NCBI GenBank assembly: GCA_964546955.1
Contig: CAZJLP010000006.1
Coordinates: forward strand, 61,673 to 125,672
Origin: CAZJLP01 sp964546955
Lineage (GTDB): Bacteria > Verrucomicrobiota > Verrucomicrobiia > Opitutales > Opitutaceae
Length of the DNA: 64,000 nucleotides
Direction: 5' to 3'
The notes under the pieces are model-generated. The model saw nothing but the letters and a program-made list of their open reading frames with translations. It was not told the DNA's origin and searched no databases. The translations under genes and the position numbers were made by a program. How positions within the stretch are numbered: position 1 is the first letter of the stretch; the number at the start of each line of letters is the position of its first letter. Positions 8,977-17,516 of the stretch are shown in pieces.

Positions 8977-9360
8977 CTATTTTCCGCCCAGTTTTTTCCA
9001 GTGAGCAGCCACAGCCTCCTGCACGTCGGCCAAATCCAAACCAAGCTTCTTGGCTTCAACCACCAAGCGCTCGACTTCCGTCCCGAGTAGATCCGTGCGC
9101 TCCTTGCGTCCCGACGCCGCCGGCTCAGCGACCACGCTTCCCACCGCCGGAGTGGTGACCAACACCCCTTGGCTTACCAGTTCCGCCACGACCTTGTGAG
9201 CCGTGTTGGGATTGATCTTGAGCTCCTGGCTGAGGACGCGAACGGAGGGGAATTTGTCTCCTGGACGCAGCTGCCGAGCTACTACTGCCTTCTTCACGGC
9301 AAACAAGATCTGCTCCGCGACCGGCAAACCGGCCTTTAGATCGATGGAGAATGGGAGCAT
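8977..9360 (-). CDS. GntR-family (YtrA subfamily) repressor
   Basis: 127 aa. An N-terminal GntR winged helix (residues 7-75: GLPVAEQILFAVKKAVVARQ, LRPGDKFPSVRVLSQELKIN, PNTAHKVVAELVSQGVL) is followed only by a short helical tail of about 45 residues. This is the hallmark of the YtrA subfamily, which lacks a large effector domain and typically autoregulates an ABC-transporter operon. The downstream genes are exactly that. An inverted repeat begins three bases upstream of the start codon (9363-9382) and is the likely operator. A paralogue with the same architecture lies at 41013-41396. Confidence 0.9.
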   Translation of the reverse strand: MLPFSIDLKAGLPVAEQILFAVKKAVVARQLRPGDKFPSVRVLSQELKINPNTAHKVVAELVSQGVLVTTPAVGSVVAEPAASGRKERTDLLGTEVERLVVEAKKLGLDLADVQEAVAAHWKKLGGK

Positions 9361-9362
9361 GC

Positions 9363-9392
9363 TGTACTATCTAGACTAGTACGGATAGTACG
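9363..9392 (-). promoter_or_regulatory. Predicted YtrA-type operator of the GntR-ABC operon
   Basis: GTACTA (9364-9369) and TAGTAC (9377-9382) form a 6-bp inverted repeat with a 7-bp spacer centred on TCTAGA. A further half-site TAGTAC lies at 9386-9391. The same GTACTA/TAGTAC half-sites form a perfect operator upstream of the paralogous GntR gene at 41400-41421. The site begins only three bases upstream of the GntR start codon, so a repressor there would cover the ribosome-binding region or a leaderless start. Confidence 0.65.
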
Positions 9393-9427
9393 GTCAAACA
9401 AACAGCTGGTAAACCATTCGCTAAATC

Positions 9428-9482
9428 GAGGGGTAGAGCGAGGCCTCTGCATGACATGCAGAGGTCGTCATTCGCTCCCTCT
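9428..9482. repeat. Interspersed palindrome related to the GTAGGGCGAGGCCTC family
   Basis: GGGTAGAGCGAGGCCTCTGC runs into a perfect palindrome, CCTCTGCATG-A-CATGCAGAGG at about 9446-9466, and closes with GTCATTCGCTC, so the whole folds as one long hairpin. It shares the GTAGxGCGAGGCCTC core with other spacers. It sits between the GntR promoter and the end of the next minus-strand gene and may act as a transcription barrier. Confidence 0.6.
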
Positions 9483-9543
9483 TTTCACTTCTTCGCGCTA
9501 GATTAGAGCGAGCGCGCGGAGAGAACCAGCGAATCGATCGCTC

Positions 9544-10305
9544 TCACTTGCCGGGGTCGGCTTGTCCGTTCGATTCTCCGGACATCTCCGCTTTCGGCTT
9601 TCGTTTCCTCTTCTTCGGCGACGCGTCGTCCTGCGGCTCCTCGGGTTCGTCGTCCCAATGGACTTTGTGCGAACCACGGGGCCGCTGGGGATTCAAGCTC
9701 AGGGGTGGATTGTCGGCCTGCGTCGTCTTCGCTGCGCTGGCCCCGCGCCGCGATCTAGCCGCACTTTCCTCCGGCAAGGGGTCATAGCCTGGCTCGGTTT
9801 TGCGCCGAGCCGGCTTCTCCGCCAGCGCCGCTTTGACAGGCTTTGGTTTCGGCCTGTTCGGCTCGGGCAAATCGAGCCGGACGGTGAACGGAGTTTTCTT
9901 GCCCTTTTTGCTGCGGGTACCGCCTTCGATCACTGCGGCGACGCTCAATGCGAACAATTCATCGCTCACCTTCACCATCTCGGAACGCAACGTCCGAGCA
10001 TCCTTTGACGCCAACTGGCCAACTTCAAATTCTTGAATCGTCACCCGAAACCCATCCCCTTCGGGGATAACCAACGCCGTGGCGCGATGCTTGCACGGCT
10101 TAAGCGAGCGTCCACCGCACAATTGCTCCAAATTCATCTGGTAGACACCGCCCGAAGACACCTCCGTGGCAAACTTCCCCTTCCCAAACACCTTCGAAAC
10201 GGGAAGCTTCTCCTCAAAAAGCCCAAGCAGTGAACGCGCAATCCCCTTGATGAGATTGCGAACCGGTTTCGGTTCAGAAGGCGGCGGCTGTCGGCGAATT
10301 TTCAT
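9544..10305 (-). CDS. Hypothetical protein with basic, disordered C-terminal half
   Basis: 253 aa if started at the ATG at 10305; the longer frame to 10428 runs into repeat sequence and is unlikely. Residues 1-130 look folded (KPVRNLIKGIARSLLGLFEE, then SGGVYQMNLEQLCGG and FRVTIQEFEVGQLASKDA), and the rest is Lys/Arg/Pro/Glu-rich low complexity with basic clusters (PKKRKRKPK). Such a tail suggests nucleic-acid binding, but no domain is recognised. It is monocistronic with repeats on both sides. Confidence 0.55.
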   Translation of the reverse strand: MKIRRQPPPSEPKPVRNLIKGIARSLLGLFEEKLPVSKVFGKGKFATEVSSGGVYQMNLEQLCGGRSLKPCKHRATALVIPEGDGFRVTIQEFEVGQLASKDARTLRSEMVKVSDELFALSVAAVIEGGTRSKKGKKTPFTVRLDLPEPNRPKPKPVKAALAEKPARRKTEPGYDPLPEESAARSRRGASAAKTTQADNPPLSLNPQRPRGSHKVHWDDEPEEPQDDASPKKRKRKPKAEMSGESNGQADPGK

Positions 10306-10384
10306 TGAAACGGTAATCAGGAAAAACCTTCGGCTCGAAACCTCAAGCCCGGCCGTTATTAAGGGCGAAGGGACGCGAATTTCG

Positions 10385-10625
10385 GACGGAATTACACAGA
10401 GGACCCAGAGCGCGGACACCGAGGGCACGGAGCGTCGCAGGTAGGTGCAGTCGAGTCGTTATCATCTTAAGCGATAAGTTGGTCACGTTGACCGATCCAT
10501 TGCTTATTTTTGAATTCTTATTTGAAGAGGGCTCGCAGCGTAGGCGACTAAACGTAGGAAACCCAGGCCAGTCCGTGCCCTCCGATCGCCCGCAGTGTCC
10601 TCTGTGTCACTTCGAAATTACAAAC
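10385..10625. repeat. CACAGAG-type iterated arms in inverted orientation
   Basis: The 10306-10748 spacer has no credible gene. It holds a purine-rich arm (ATTACACAGAGGACCCAGAG onward, 10391-10434) and an inverted partner (CAGTGTCCTCTGTGTCAC then TTCGAAATTAC, 10592-10622). Inside the pair is a smaller pair, AAGCGATAAG (about 10469) and CATTGCTTAT (about 10499), resembling the GCTTATT array at 33387. A single CACAGAG arm recurs at 15926-15970. Confidence 0.6.
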
Positions 10626-10685
10626 GCCGGACCTCGTATTCACGAGAACCCGGCGTGTAATTGAACGAGCCGTCCTCCAGTCGCC

Positions 10686-10742
10686 TGACCTCTGCCCCCT
10701 GGCTTCTGACTTCCGGCTTCTGGTTTCTGGCCTTCTGACCTC
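10686..10742. repeat. TTCTGGC-type heptad array
   Basis: Degenerate 7-bp iterations (CTTCTGA CTTCCGG CTTCTGG TTTCTGG CCTTCTGA) directly follow the 3' end of the coiled-coil gene. No inverted partner is visible nearby, so it may be a solitary arm. It belongs to the general class of hexad/heptad arrays in this window. Confidence 0.55.
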
Positions 10743-10748
10743 GCGGTC

Positions 10749-11348
10749 CTACCTCTTCCGCTTGGGGTCCCTGAGCGCGGCGATTTCTCGTTGGGCGGCC
10801 TCAAGCTTGCTCTGAAGGTCGGTCACCTGGGCCTGAGCGTCCTGCGCCTGCTTTTGGAAAGTCGCGGTCTGCCCCTTCGCTTGATTGAGCTCGTTCTCGA
10901 GCCGGGAAGCCGTGGCCTTGGCATCGTCCGCTCCGGCCTGAAGTGTGCTCAACCGCGAATTGACCTCCTCGAACTGGGTTTGGAACTGGGTAGCACCGGA
11001 CTTCGCCGCAGCCAATTGCTTCTGGATCTCGGCGGAGGCGGTCTTTACCTGATCCAGTTGCGATTGCACCGACGAACTGGCGGACTTGGCTTCGTCGAGC
11101 TGCTTTTGCAGCGCTGCGGTGGACGCAGTGGACTCGCTCAACTGCGTCTTCAGCTGCTGAAGCTCAGCGCGAGAAGTGGTGAGTTGGGCCTCCGTCTCCG
11201 TGACTTTCGACTCGGCGGCGCGGCTCTTGTTGAAGAAGTTAAAGGCGAAAACAGCGGCGATCACGAAAAGAATCCCCAGGACTACAGAGCCAATTGGGGA
11301 GCTTTTGCGAGCCGTGGTGGAGGATGCAACATACTGGGTATCTTTCAT
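10749..11348 (-). CDS. Membrane-anchored coiled-coil protein
   Basis: 199 aa. A short cytoplasmic N-terminus is followed by one transmembrane helix at residues 18-40 (IGSVVLGILFVIAAVFAFNF). From about residue 45 the protein is a continuous coiled coil rich in Ala, Gln, Ser and Leu, with an approximate repeat of type LQxQLDxAKSAxxxxQxQL. It ends with a basic cap (DPKRKR). No enzymatic motif is present. Comparable single-span coiled-coil proteins act as envelope spacers or scaffolds, but a specific role cannot be assigned. Confidence 0.7.
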   Translation of the reverse strand: MKDTQYVASSTTARKSSPIGSVVLGILFVIAAVFAFNFFNKSRAAESKVTETEAQLTTSRAELQQLKTQLSESTASTAALQKQLDEAKSASSSVQSQLDQVKTASAEIQKQLAAAKSGATQFQTQFEEVNSRLSTLQAGADDAKATASRLENELNQAKGQTATFQKQAQDAQAQVTDLQSKLEAAQREIAALRDPKRKR

Positions 11349-11439
11349 GGCGCTCCATTGTACTCATTTGGCCGTCCGGGTGCCATACGAGTTGTTCGTA
11401 AGTGCACTACGGGAAATGGCCGGCTGGTAGACGCCAGAC

Positions 11440-11548
11440 AGTAGCGAGTAGTGAGTAGAATACCGTTTCGACGGCGCATCCCGAATCTACGCACGTCCAG
11501 CGGCGAGTGCGCAAAAAGGTCTTCGGTCTGCTCGCTACTTCCTCACTG
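11440..11548. repeat. TAGCGAG heptad inverted pair
   Basis: Arm one is GTAGCGAGTAGTGAGTAG (11441-11458). The inverted partner CTCGCTACTTCCTCACTGT lies at 11531-11549 and overlaps the stop codon of the 11543-13840 gene by a few bases. The unit TAGCGAG/TAGTGAG is shared with 20753-20799 and 23150-23292. Confidence 0.65.
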
Positions 11549-13840
11549 TTTCACAAACGCGATCTTGTCAGCCGACAGCAGATAGCCGCCGGATCCGCTG
11601 TTGCGGCCCGTCACGGTCAGGCGAATCTTATGCGCGCCCGCGGTTGCAAACGTGACTGGCGCGAAAATGCGCGTGGGATAGCCTGCCGCGGAGGCATACT
11701 GGTCCTGCGAGCCGATCACCGATCCGTCGAGTCGGAACGCGAGCCGGCCCCGGTTCCAGTTGGATTTATAGGAGAGGTGGATTCGGTAAGTGCCCGCCGG
11801 TAGGTGAGGAGTCGTGAATTCGATCCAATCGCCCACGCTGTTCGCCTCGAGCGCGAGCCACCGTCCCCCGCTGGTGCGACCATCGCTATGAAAAGAGGTG
11901 GGGGCACCGCTCGCCACAAAGGTCAGTGCCTCGGCTTCCCAGCTCAACGTGGAGGCGGGAGGTGTTATCGTATAGACTGCGCTCATCACATTGCTCGGCG
12001 TGCTACCCTCCTTATAAGCCAAAGCGCGGAGCGTAGCTGAACTGCTGATACTGATGGGGCCGGTGTACGCCGTGCCGAAGGTCGGCGTCGGGGTGCTTCC
12101 ATCCAGAGTATAGCGAACGGAGGCGCCCGCGGTCGCGGTTGTGATCGAAACCGTTTGCGCGGCCGCATAGCTCCCGCCCGCAGGGGAAAAGACGGGGTCC
12201 GCGACCGGGGTTGGACTCGGCCGATTTACCGTCAACGTCACATTCGTGATGCGCGCGCCGATGGATGAATTGCCCGCGATCGTCAGACTGGAGACACTGG
12301 CCGCGCTCGCGGCTGCAGTGCTTACCGTTAGCGTCGATGTCGCACCCGGCGTGACCGACGTAGGATTGAAGGACGCCGTGGCGCCCGCCGGCAATCCGCT
12401 CGCACTGAGTTCTACCGCCGCGCTTGCCGGACCCTGGGGAACGGCGGACACCGTGTAGGTCGTCGCCTCCCCTGCTATCAGCGTGCGACTCGAAGGCGAC
12501 GCACTGAGAGTGTACCCCGGATTGGCATCGCCGATCACGGTTACCACCACGGCGTCGCGAGCGACGGCATGCACGCCGTCGCTCACATTCAACATCAGCG
12601 TGTACGTGCCGATCGCGCCAAAACTGACCGTGGTCGACGCCTGCGCCGGATTGCCAAACGTCACGGTGCCTGGACCGGAATATTTCGTCCACTCAACCGA
12701 GATCCCCGAGCCGGTCGCGCTCCCGTTGAGGGGATTTGGTCCCGCAGAGGATCCCGTGAAATCCGCTCCGGCGTTTGCCGCCGGCGCACCTGGGGAACGG
12801 GGCCCTTCCGCGGGACCGGTGGTCTGGATCACTTCAAATTGATTTACGTCGATCGTCGAAAGTTGATCGAACGCGCCGGCGGGATAACGATCGTCAGGTG
12901 TAACCGAGATGGAAAAGAAACCGCCGTTGTCCGCCACAAAAGCACCGTACTTCTTCAGTCCACGGGCAACTGCCTTTGCGTAAATCGTCCAGGTGTCGGG
13001 AATCACGAAATCCGCCTTCAACCGCACGCGCTGACCCATCGCCGGAACATTGACGCTCGATGCGGGGATGGTCGAGGCGTAGTGCGTCGCGGGATAGATG
13101 TATTCCCGCCGTGATTTCGCTACCACAATGCGCATTGCGTGTTCGACCATCCCCCGCTGGCACTCGTCATACCGCACGATCGCGGGAAACATGGGCAGAC
13201 CCGCCGCATCGCCGGATGTCCAGCCGGCGGGGCGCAACGCATTTGTTCTCAAGTTGAATTTCGCGCCATTGGATGCCTGCCAATTGCTGCCGACCAGTTT
13301 CGCCTGCCACGTTTCCCAAATGAAGCCCGCTCCCGGCGCCACGACAATCGAATGACGATCGCCTCCGTCGCCGTTGACGTCGCGCTGCCATTGCTCGAGC
13401 GTCAGGCTTCCCGTTTCGCGGGGCCAGGTCTCGATCGGCATGTTTCCCGGAATCGGATAGGGACTCGGATCCGAGTCGTCGGGATAGTCCACGAACGCTA
13501 TCGGCACGAGCGGCTGGCTGTCCGGCACGAGCACATAGTTCATCTCGTGAAAAAGCCGCAGCGTGCGACGATTCGTCGCCAGGTCGCTGCGAATCTGCGC
13601 GATCATCGCGTCGGAATTGCTCAGCCGCGGCCGGCGCGAAATGTCTTCATTGAAGGGATTGTCCAAAGGGAGAATCTGCATCGCGGAAACGATTGCGTCG
13701 GCCTCAGGGGTATTGAACAACACGGGGGAACTGAGCGTCGGAACAGCTCCCAGAATTCGGCCTTCTTGATTGATCCGTTGGGCGTGGAGCGTGGCTCCGA
13801 CGAAGCTGACGCAGAGAATAAGTTTCGATGCGATGTTCAT
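11543..13840 (-). CDS. Large secreted multidomain carbohydrate-associated protein
   Basis: 765 aa from the ATG at 13840, where a signal peptide starts (MNIASKLILCVSFVGATLHA). Residues about 20-330 form an unrecognised N-terminal module rich in aromatic and Asp residues. Next comes a PKD-like segment (about 340-430: NAGADFTGSSAGPNPLNGSA onward), an Ig-like region (about 440-540), a chitobiase C-terminal-type Fn3 fold (about 545-625, with the typical VRYTLDGSTPT and ATLRALAYKEG), and a CBM6/35-like beta-sandwich (about 635-765: GDWIEFTTPHLPAGTYRI, GGYLLSADKIAF). The layout suggests an extracellular protein that binds glycans. The N-terminal module holds any catalytic function, but no known active-site motif is visible. 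Confidence 0.75.
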   Translation of the reverse strand: MNIASKLILCVSFVGATLHAQRINQEGRILGAVPTLSSPVLFNTPEADAIVSAMQILPLDNPFNEDISRRPRLSNSDAMIAQIRSDLATNRRTLRLFHEMNYVLVPDSQPLVPIAFVDYPDDSDPSPYPIPGNMPIETWPRETGSLTLEQWQRDVNGDGGDRHSIVVAPGAGFIWETWQAKLVGSNWQASNGAKFNLRTNALRPAGWTSGDAAGLPMFPAIVRYDECQRGMVEHAMRIVVAKSRREYIYPATHYASTIPASSVNVPAMGQRVRLKADFVIPDTWTIYAKAVARGLKKYGAFVADNGGFFSISVTPDDRYPAGAFDQLSTIDVNQFEVIQTTGPAEGPRSPGAPAANAGADFTGSSAGPNPLNGSATGSGISVEWTKYSGPGTVTFGNPAQASTTVSFGAIGTYTLMLNVSDGVHAVARDAVVVTVIGDANPGYTLSASPSSRTLIAGEATTYTVSAVPQGPASAAVELSASGLPAGATASFNPTSVTPGATSTLTVSTAAASAASVSSLTIAGNSSIGARITNVTLTVNRPSPTPVADPVFSPAGGSYAAAQTVSITTATAGASVRYTLDGSTPTPTFGTAYTGPISISSSATLRALAYKEGSTPSNVMSAVYTITPPASTLSWEAEALTFVASGAPTSFHSDGRTSGGRWLALEANSVGDWIEFTTPHLPAGTYRIHLSYKSNWNRGRLAFRLDGSVIGSQDQYASAAGYPTRIFAPVTFATAGAHKIRLTVTGRNSGSGGYLLSADKIAFVKQ

Positions 13841-14075
13841 AAAGTCCGGGGTGTAGGGACACGCCCAATTGGAGCGCGTCCGGTTTTGGAGTGATCGACG
13901 CAGTGGGGTACCGCCGACGAAAGGCAGGTGGAAAAAAGGAGCCGTTCGCGCCTCGCTGCAACCCTTCAATCCGGCCGTTTGGACGATCAACGGGCGCGGG
14001 CTCCCGCAAGCACTTGAATCATCCGACGAACGGATAGTCTCCAGTCATATGCAGGTGCTCGATTGAATGCGTTTT

Positions 14076-14600
14076 TTACGCATGGCTGCACGGCCCCTGA
14101 ACCAATTTCAGAATTCGCGCGCGATTCCGCTGCGCTTCTGGCGAATCGAGCCGCGGATCTACCAACATCCATCCTTTGCGGTCTGCGATCAATTGGGCGA
14201 AATCGAAAAGCTGTCCTTGATAGGGTGCGACATCGGGCCCGCCTGCTTCGCCCTCCACCCGGTCCCAAATCTGCGGCTTCCTCGCGAGGTCCCAGCAACA
14301 GCGATGCAACGCCGCACGCTCCTCCCGGCCCGAGCCGACGCAGCGACTGTCGTCGTCGCCCTCGAACCATCCATCGTCGACCGCACCGAAAATTGCCGCG
14401 GGCTCAACCTCCGCCGAACACCTCAGCCCAACGGCTTGACAAAGCCAGTCGTGTTCCGATCCGAAGGCGACGGCGGGTTCAAATTGCTTGCTTTTGTCGG
14501 CCCCCCGATAGATCCCATGCATCTCGCCGGCCAGCCGCACATAATGGGTATGCTGCACCGCTACGCAGCAGATCTGGCAATAAGTTCCGATGACGCCCAT
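14076..14600 (-). CDS. Hypothetical cysteine-containing cytoplasmic protein
   Basis: 174 aa beginning MGVIGTYCQICCVAVQHTHY. The CxxC near the N-terminus and the dense His/Cys/Trp content suggest metal binding. I do not recognise a named domain. The long plus-strand frame covering the same bases lacks such structure, so the minus frame is preferred. It starts 9 bp after the corrected stop (14610) of the EF-Tu domain-II-like gene and is probably co-transcribed with it. Confidence 0.6.
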   Translation of the reverse strand: MGVIGTYCQICCVAVQHTHYVRLAGEMHGIYRGADKSKQFEPAVAFGSEHDWLCQAVGLRCSAEVEPAAIFGAVDDGWFEGDDDSRCVGSGREERAALHRCCWDLARKPQIWDRVEGEAGGPDVAPYQGQLFDFAQLIADRKGWMLVDPRLDSPEAQRNRARILKLVQGPCSHA

Positions 14601-14609
14601 CGGATGACA

Positions 14610-14884
14610 CTAACTTTCCATACTCCGGAAGTATCCCCCTTCGAGGTCTTCCCTGGTCGCGCCCGCCACGCAAAGGCCAATGCTTCCGCTCTCGGGCTGG
14701 CTTCGTCGAGGAAGCCCTTGAACGATTCGATTGAGGTGACCCGAACCCGTTTCACACCACTTGAATTGACGACTTCGATCGTATCGTTGCTCCGGACGAC
14801 GCCGGTTTCAACTCGGCCTGCTCCCACCGCCCCCTTGCCGGAAATGGAGAAGACATCGCTGATGGTCATTTTGAAACGGCTCAT
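14610..14884 (-). pseudogene. Stand-alone EF-Tu domain-II-like protein, frameshifted
   Basis: The frame starting at 14884 reads SDVFSISGKGAVGAGRVETG, VVRSNDTIEV, then RVTSIESFKGFLDEA, a clear match to the beta-barrel domain II of elongation factor Tu (compare DVFSIxGRGTVxTGRVExG and FRKxLDEA). After LDEA the original frame turns to nonsense. The neighbouring frame restores the family pattern with PESGSIGLCVAGATREDLEG and stops at 14610. A single missing base near 14698-14702 explains this. Corrected length is about 91 aa, with no GTPase domain. Corrected, the gene ends 9 bp before the next start instead of overlapping it. It could be a real lesion or an assembly error. Confidence 0.75.
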
Positions 14885-14934
14885 CGTTCAGTGAGTGATA
14901 ATTTAATTGGGCAGCGACAAGCCAATAGCCGAAG

Positions 14935-14990
14935 ACCGCTGGCTAGGTCGCCCTACCCTTACGGCCAGAGGCCCTCCACGGATCTCCGCT
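14935..14990. repeat. Interspersed repeat, GTAGGGCGAGGCCTC family (decayed)
   Basis: GCTAGGTCGCCCTACCC followed by GGCCAGAGGCCC resembles the inverted right arm at 27990-28024 (CCAGAGGCCTCGCCCTACC) with its parts rearranged. It lies in the divergent spacer between 14884 and 15080. Confidence 0.35.
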
Positions 14991-15079
14991 GACTCAAAAA
15001 ACGGGTTCCGCGGCGCGACACGGTGAGTCGAGTTGAGGTATCGACAACCCGCCGTCGCCTTGCTCAATCTGACGACCCG

Positions 15080-15892
15080 ATGAAAACGCGTATCTTTCGT
15101 TTCCTCCTCTGTTCTTTGCTGGCCGCTGTGGGTTCCGCGTCGGCCATGGACAACGCCGGCGTGATCAAATTGAAAAAAGCAGACTTGTCCGATGAGACGA
15201 TCATCCTCGCGGTCAAGAAAGAGCCCGCCGACTACGACACCAGCCCGGATGGTCTTGTCGCCCTCAAACACGCCGGGCTTTCCGAGGCCGTCATCAACGC
15301 GATCGTGGCCAAAGCGGCAGGAAAAGCCGACGCGCCCGCCGCCGGCGACGTGAGCGAGGGCAGCAATGAATTGTTTTCAGTGCAGTCGCCGTCCATCGCT
15401 CCTCCTTTCATCGACCCCGTTATCGGCAACGACTACTATACGCGTTTTTCCTTCCATCAGGAAAAAGGCGAATACCCTATCACCAACTACGCGCGCGGTC
15501 CCGTGGTGCCGATCAACACCCGAGTGAAGCTGACCAAAATGAGCGGTAAGAAAATCACGCTCACCCGCCTCGATAACGGAGAAACCATCACGGTCCAAAA
15601 CATACCGGAATACAGCGGTACCTCCGACTTGACGAAAGTGGCGCGCCGGATGCTCGCGGCCGAGGAAACCGCGCTCGACAAGCTAGTCCCCGCCTTGAGC
15701 AACGCGATCAAGTCCGGAGAAATGCGCCGTGGCATGACCAAAGAACAGGTGCTGATGGCTCGCGGCTATCCACCGGTCCACGAAACGCCCTCGACCGACG
15801 GGGACCGCTGGGTCTATTGGAGCAGTCGCTTCGTGAAACAAACCGTCGTTTTCACCGACGGCCGTCTGACCGAAGGCCGCCAAATCCGCTGA
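15080..15892 (+). CDS. Exported protein with BamE/SmpA-like C-terminal domain
   Basis: 270 aa from the ATG at 15080 (signal peptide MKTRIFRFLLCSLLAAVGSA, cleaved near residue 21). Residues about 25-75 contain a small helical repeat (LSDETIILAVKKEPADYDTS, then LVALKHAGLSEAVINAIVAK) of a type seen in verrucomicrobial exported proteins. The last 60 residues (MRRGMTKEQVLMARGYPPVH, then DRWVYWSSRFVKQTVVFTDG) fit the BamE/SmpA fold, in which a G-M-T/S-xEQV turn is followed by a W-x-Y strand. It is probably periplasmic. No lipobox is seen, so it is not a typical BamE lipoprotein. Confidence 0.65.
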   Translation: MKTRIFRFLLCSLLAAVGSASAMDNAGVIKLKKADLSDETIILAVKKEPADYDTSPDGLVALKHAGLSEAVINAIVAKAAGKADAPAAGDVSEGSNELFSVQSPSIAPPFIDPVIGNDYYTRFSFHQEKGEYPITNYARGPVVPINTRVKLTKMSGKKITLTRLDNGETITVQNIPEYSGTSDLTKVARRMLAAEETALDKLVPALSNAIKSGEMRRGMTKEQVLMARGYPPVHETPSTDGDRWVYWSSRFVKQTVVFTDGRLTEGRQIR

Positions 15893-15925
15893 TCGCACGT
15901 GGTGGTTGTAAGGTAATTCGGACGG

Positions 15926-15970
15926 TGTGACACAGAGAGCACAGAGGTCGATCCGGAGGGCACAGAGCGG
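15926..15970. repeat. CACAGAG-type iterated array
   Basis: GACACAGAGAGCACAGAGG followed by GGAGGGCACAGAGCGG, the same unit as at 10391-10434. It lies in the spacer between two convergent genes. Confidence 0.5.
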
Positions 15971-16040
15971 CTCGGGTTTGTTCCGCGTCCCTAACGACCA
16001 CGGTGAGCTTCCCAAATAAGCGTTAAGTCCAGCGAAAAGC

Positions 16041-17336
16041 TCACAGCCACGTCTTCATCCACTCGAATGCCTCTTCCTGCATCTCCGGACGGAACGAATG
16101 CGGAACGTCATAAAACGTCCCGCGAAACTTCTCGCCACAACCGGCTTTTTCATAAATCCGGGTGAGCTTTTCCACCGAGGCCTGCATCGCGGTCAACGGA
16201 TAGAGCGTGTCGCGACGACACTGCTGGACCAGAAGCGCACCCGGCGCATGAAGCGCCACGGCGTCCGGCAGATCGAAATCGCGGTACAGCCCGGGAAGCC
16301 AGACCATCCAGGTATGGCGGACATGATGACGAAGCTGTTGAGCAAATTCGGTCATCCAACCGGTAATCGATGCCGCTTTGATCCGCGGATCCGCCGCGAT
16401 CAAAAGCGCGGTGCGAAAACCCCCGCCTGACAGGCCGATCGCCCCGATCCGGTCCGGATCCACTTCCGAGCGGCTCGCAAGATAATCGACGGTCCTCATG
16501 TCGTCCCACGCGTGCAATCCCGGCCACGTGGCGCCCGCCGCGAACAATGTCTTCGCGGTATGATGCTCGTAAAACGCGCAAATCCGGTTTCTCGCCATGA
16601 TCCCTTCGACTGAATCGGGAGCATGGGTTTTCAGCTCACCCAAACGATCCTTCACCTCCCCAAAGACGCGCGAGGGCGCCAGATCTTCGACCCTCAACCG
16701 CCGCTCCCCGAAATAAAAAGCATCGATCACGATCACGACATAGCCTCGACGAACCAGCGCCTCTGCCCACGGCCGTCCATAGGTGTTGTTTCGAAAATCG
16801 ACCAGCGCTTGGGAGTCCTGCGGATCGGAGAGAATCTTTTGATGCCCCCACGTGTACCTTCCACTGTGACAATGCATCGCGACCACCGCCGGCAACCGCT
16901 CCTTCTCCGCGCGGCCCTTGGGGATCAAGACCCGCGCCGGGATCGAATAGGCGGGTGTCGCATGGATATTCACCACCTCCATGGTGAATCCATCCCGCTC
17001 CTCTTTCCGCACCAACTCGGCGCCGAGCGGCGTGGGCCTGGGATGATAACTCAACTTCGACAAAAACGCCGGCCGTGCCTCCGTTTTCCAGCCGTTAAGC
17101 TCCGTCCAACGGGAATCGAGAAACGACAAGCGCGGCGCGTGATCTTTCGCGATCTGCTCCATCAGGGGATGAAGGTTCACCAGATCCGGAGGCAATTCAG
17201 ACAGCGGCGGAGACGCTGAGGGGGACGCCGCAAGCGCAGCCGGAGCGTCGACCTTCCCAGCCTGAGCCAACAATCCATTCGCGGGTAGACTCATCGCGCC
17301 GAACATGCCCAGCGCCTGGCGACGGGTAATTTTCAT
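16041..17336 (-). CDS. Secreted alpha/beta hydrolase (Abhydrolase_7 / acetyl-xylan-esterase-like)
   Basis: 431 aa from the ATG at 17336, where a twin-arginine-like signal begins (MKITRRQALGMFGAMSLPAN). The catalytic core starts near residue 130 (RLPAVVAMHCHSGRYTWGHQ). The nucleophile elbow is GLSGGGFRT within DPDRIGAIGLSGGGFRTAL, and the candidate catalytic histidine is in YDVPHSF close to the C-terminus. This arrangement fits the large dienelactone-hydrolase-like esterases common in Verrucomicrobiota, which remove acyl groups from plant or algal glycans. It is monocistronic with repeats on both sides. The general class is firm; substrate is unknown. Confidence 0.85.
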   Translation of the reverse strand: MKITRRQALGMFGAMSLPANGLLAQAGKVDAPAALAASPSASPPLSELPPDLVNLHPLMEQIAKDHAPRLSFLDSRWTELNGWKTEARPAFLSKLSYHPRPTPLGAELVRKEERDGFTMEVVNIHATPAYSIPARVLIPKGRAEKERLPAVVAMHCHSGRYTWGHQKILSDPQDSQALVDFRNNTYGRPWAEALVRRGYVVIVIDAFYFGERRLRVEDLAPSRVFGEVKDRLGELKTHAPDSVEGIMARNRICAFYEHHTAKTLFAAGATWPGLHAWDDMRTVDYLASRSEVDPDRIGAIGLSGGGFRTALLIAADPRIKAASITGWMTEFAQQLRHHVRHTWMVWLPGLYRDFDLPDAVALHAPGALLVQQCRRDTLYPLTAMQASVEKLTRIYEKAGCGEKFRGTFYDVPHSFRPEMQEEAFEWMKTWL

Positions 17337-17451
17337 TTGGGGAGTAGCGGCACCGTACGCCGTCGGCACCCGGTCGCAAGGTTTCATCCCGAATAGGGAG
17401 CCGTAGATAAACTCCCGCAAGGAGCGGATCGCAGGTAGGGCCAGCGCGTCC

Positions 17452-17516
17452 CCCTCGACAGGCTCGGGGCCTTGAGTCCTTCGGCTCCGCACAGGACCCT
17501 GAGCTCGTCGAACGGG
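17452..17516. repeat. Imperfect inverted repeat (CCTTCGACAGGCTCAGG type)
   Basis: CCCCTCGACAGGCTCGGGG (17452-17470) faces CCCTGAGCTCGTCGAACGGG (17496-17515). This type of palindrome is widespread in bacterial intergenic DNA. It lies upstream of the hydrolase gene. A decayed GTAGGGCGAGG-family piece (GACACGACGGCTCACCGAGG and CCGCCCTACC) follows at 17706-17742. I see no gene in the rest of 17337-17897. Confidence 0.55.

Noticed and set aside
14067..14894. A 275-codon plus-strand frame
   Set aside because: Overlaps the EF-Tu domain-II-like match and the cysteine-containing gene on the minus strand; lacks any pattern of its own.
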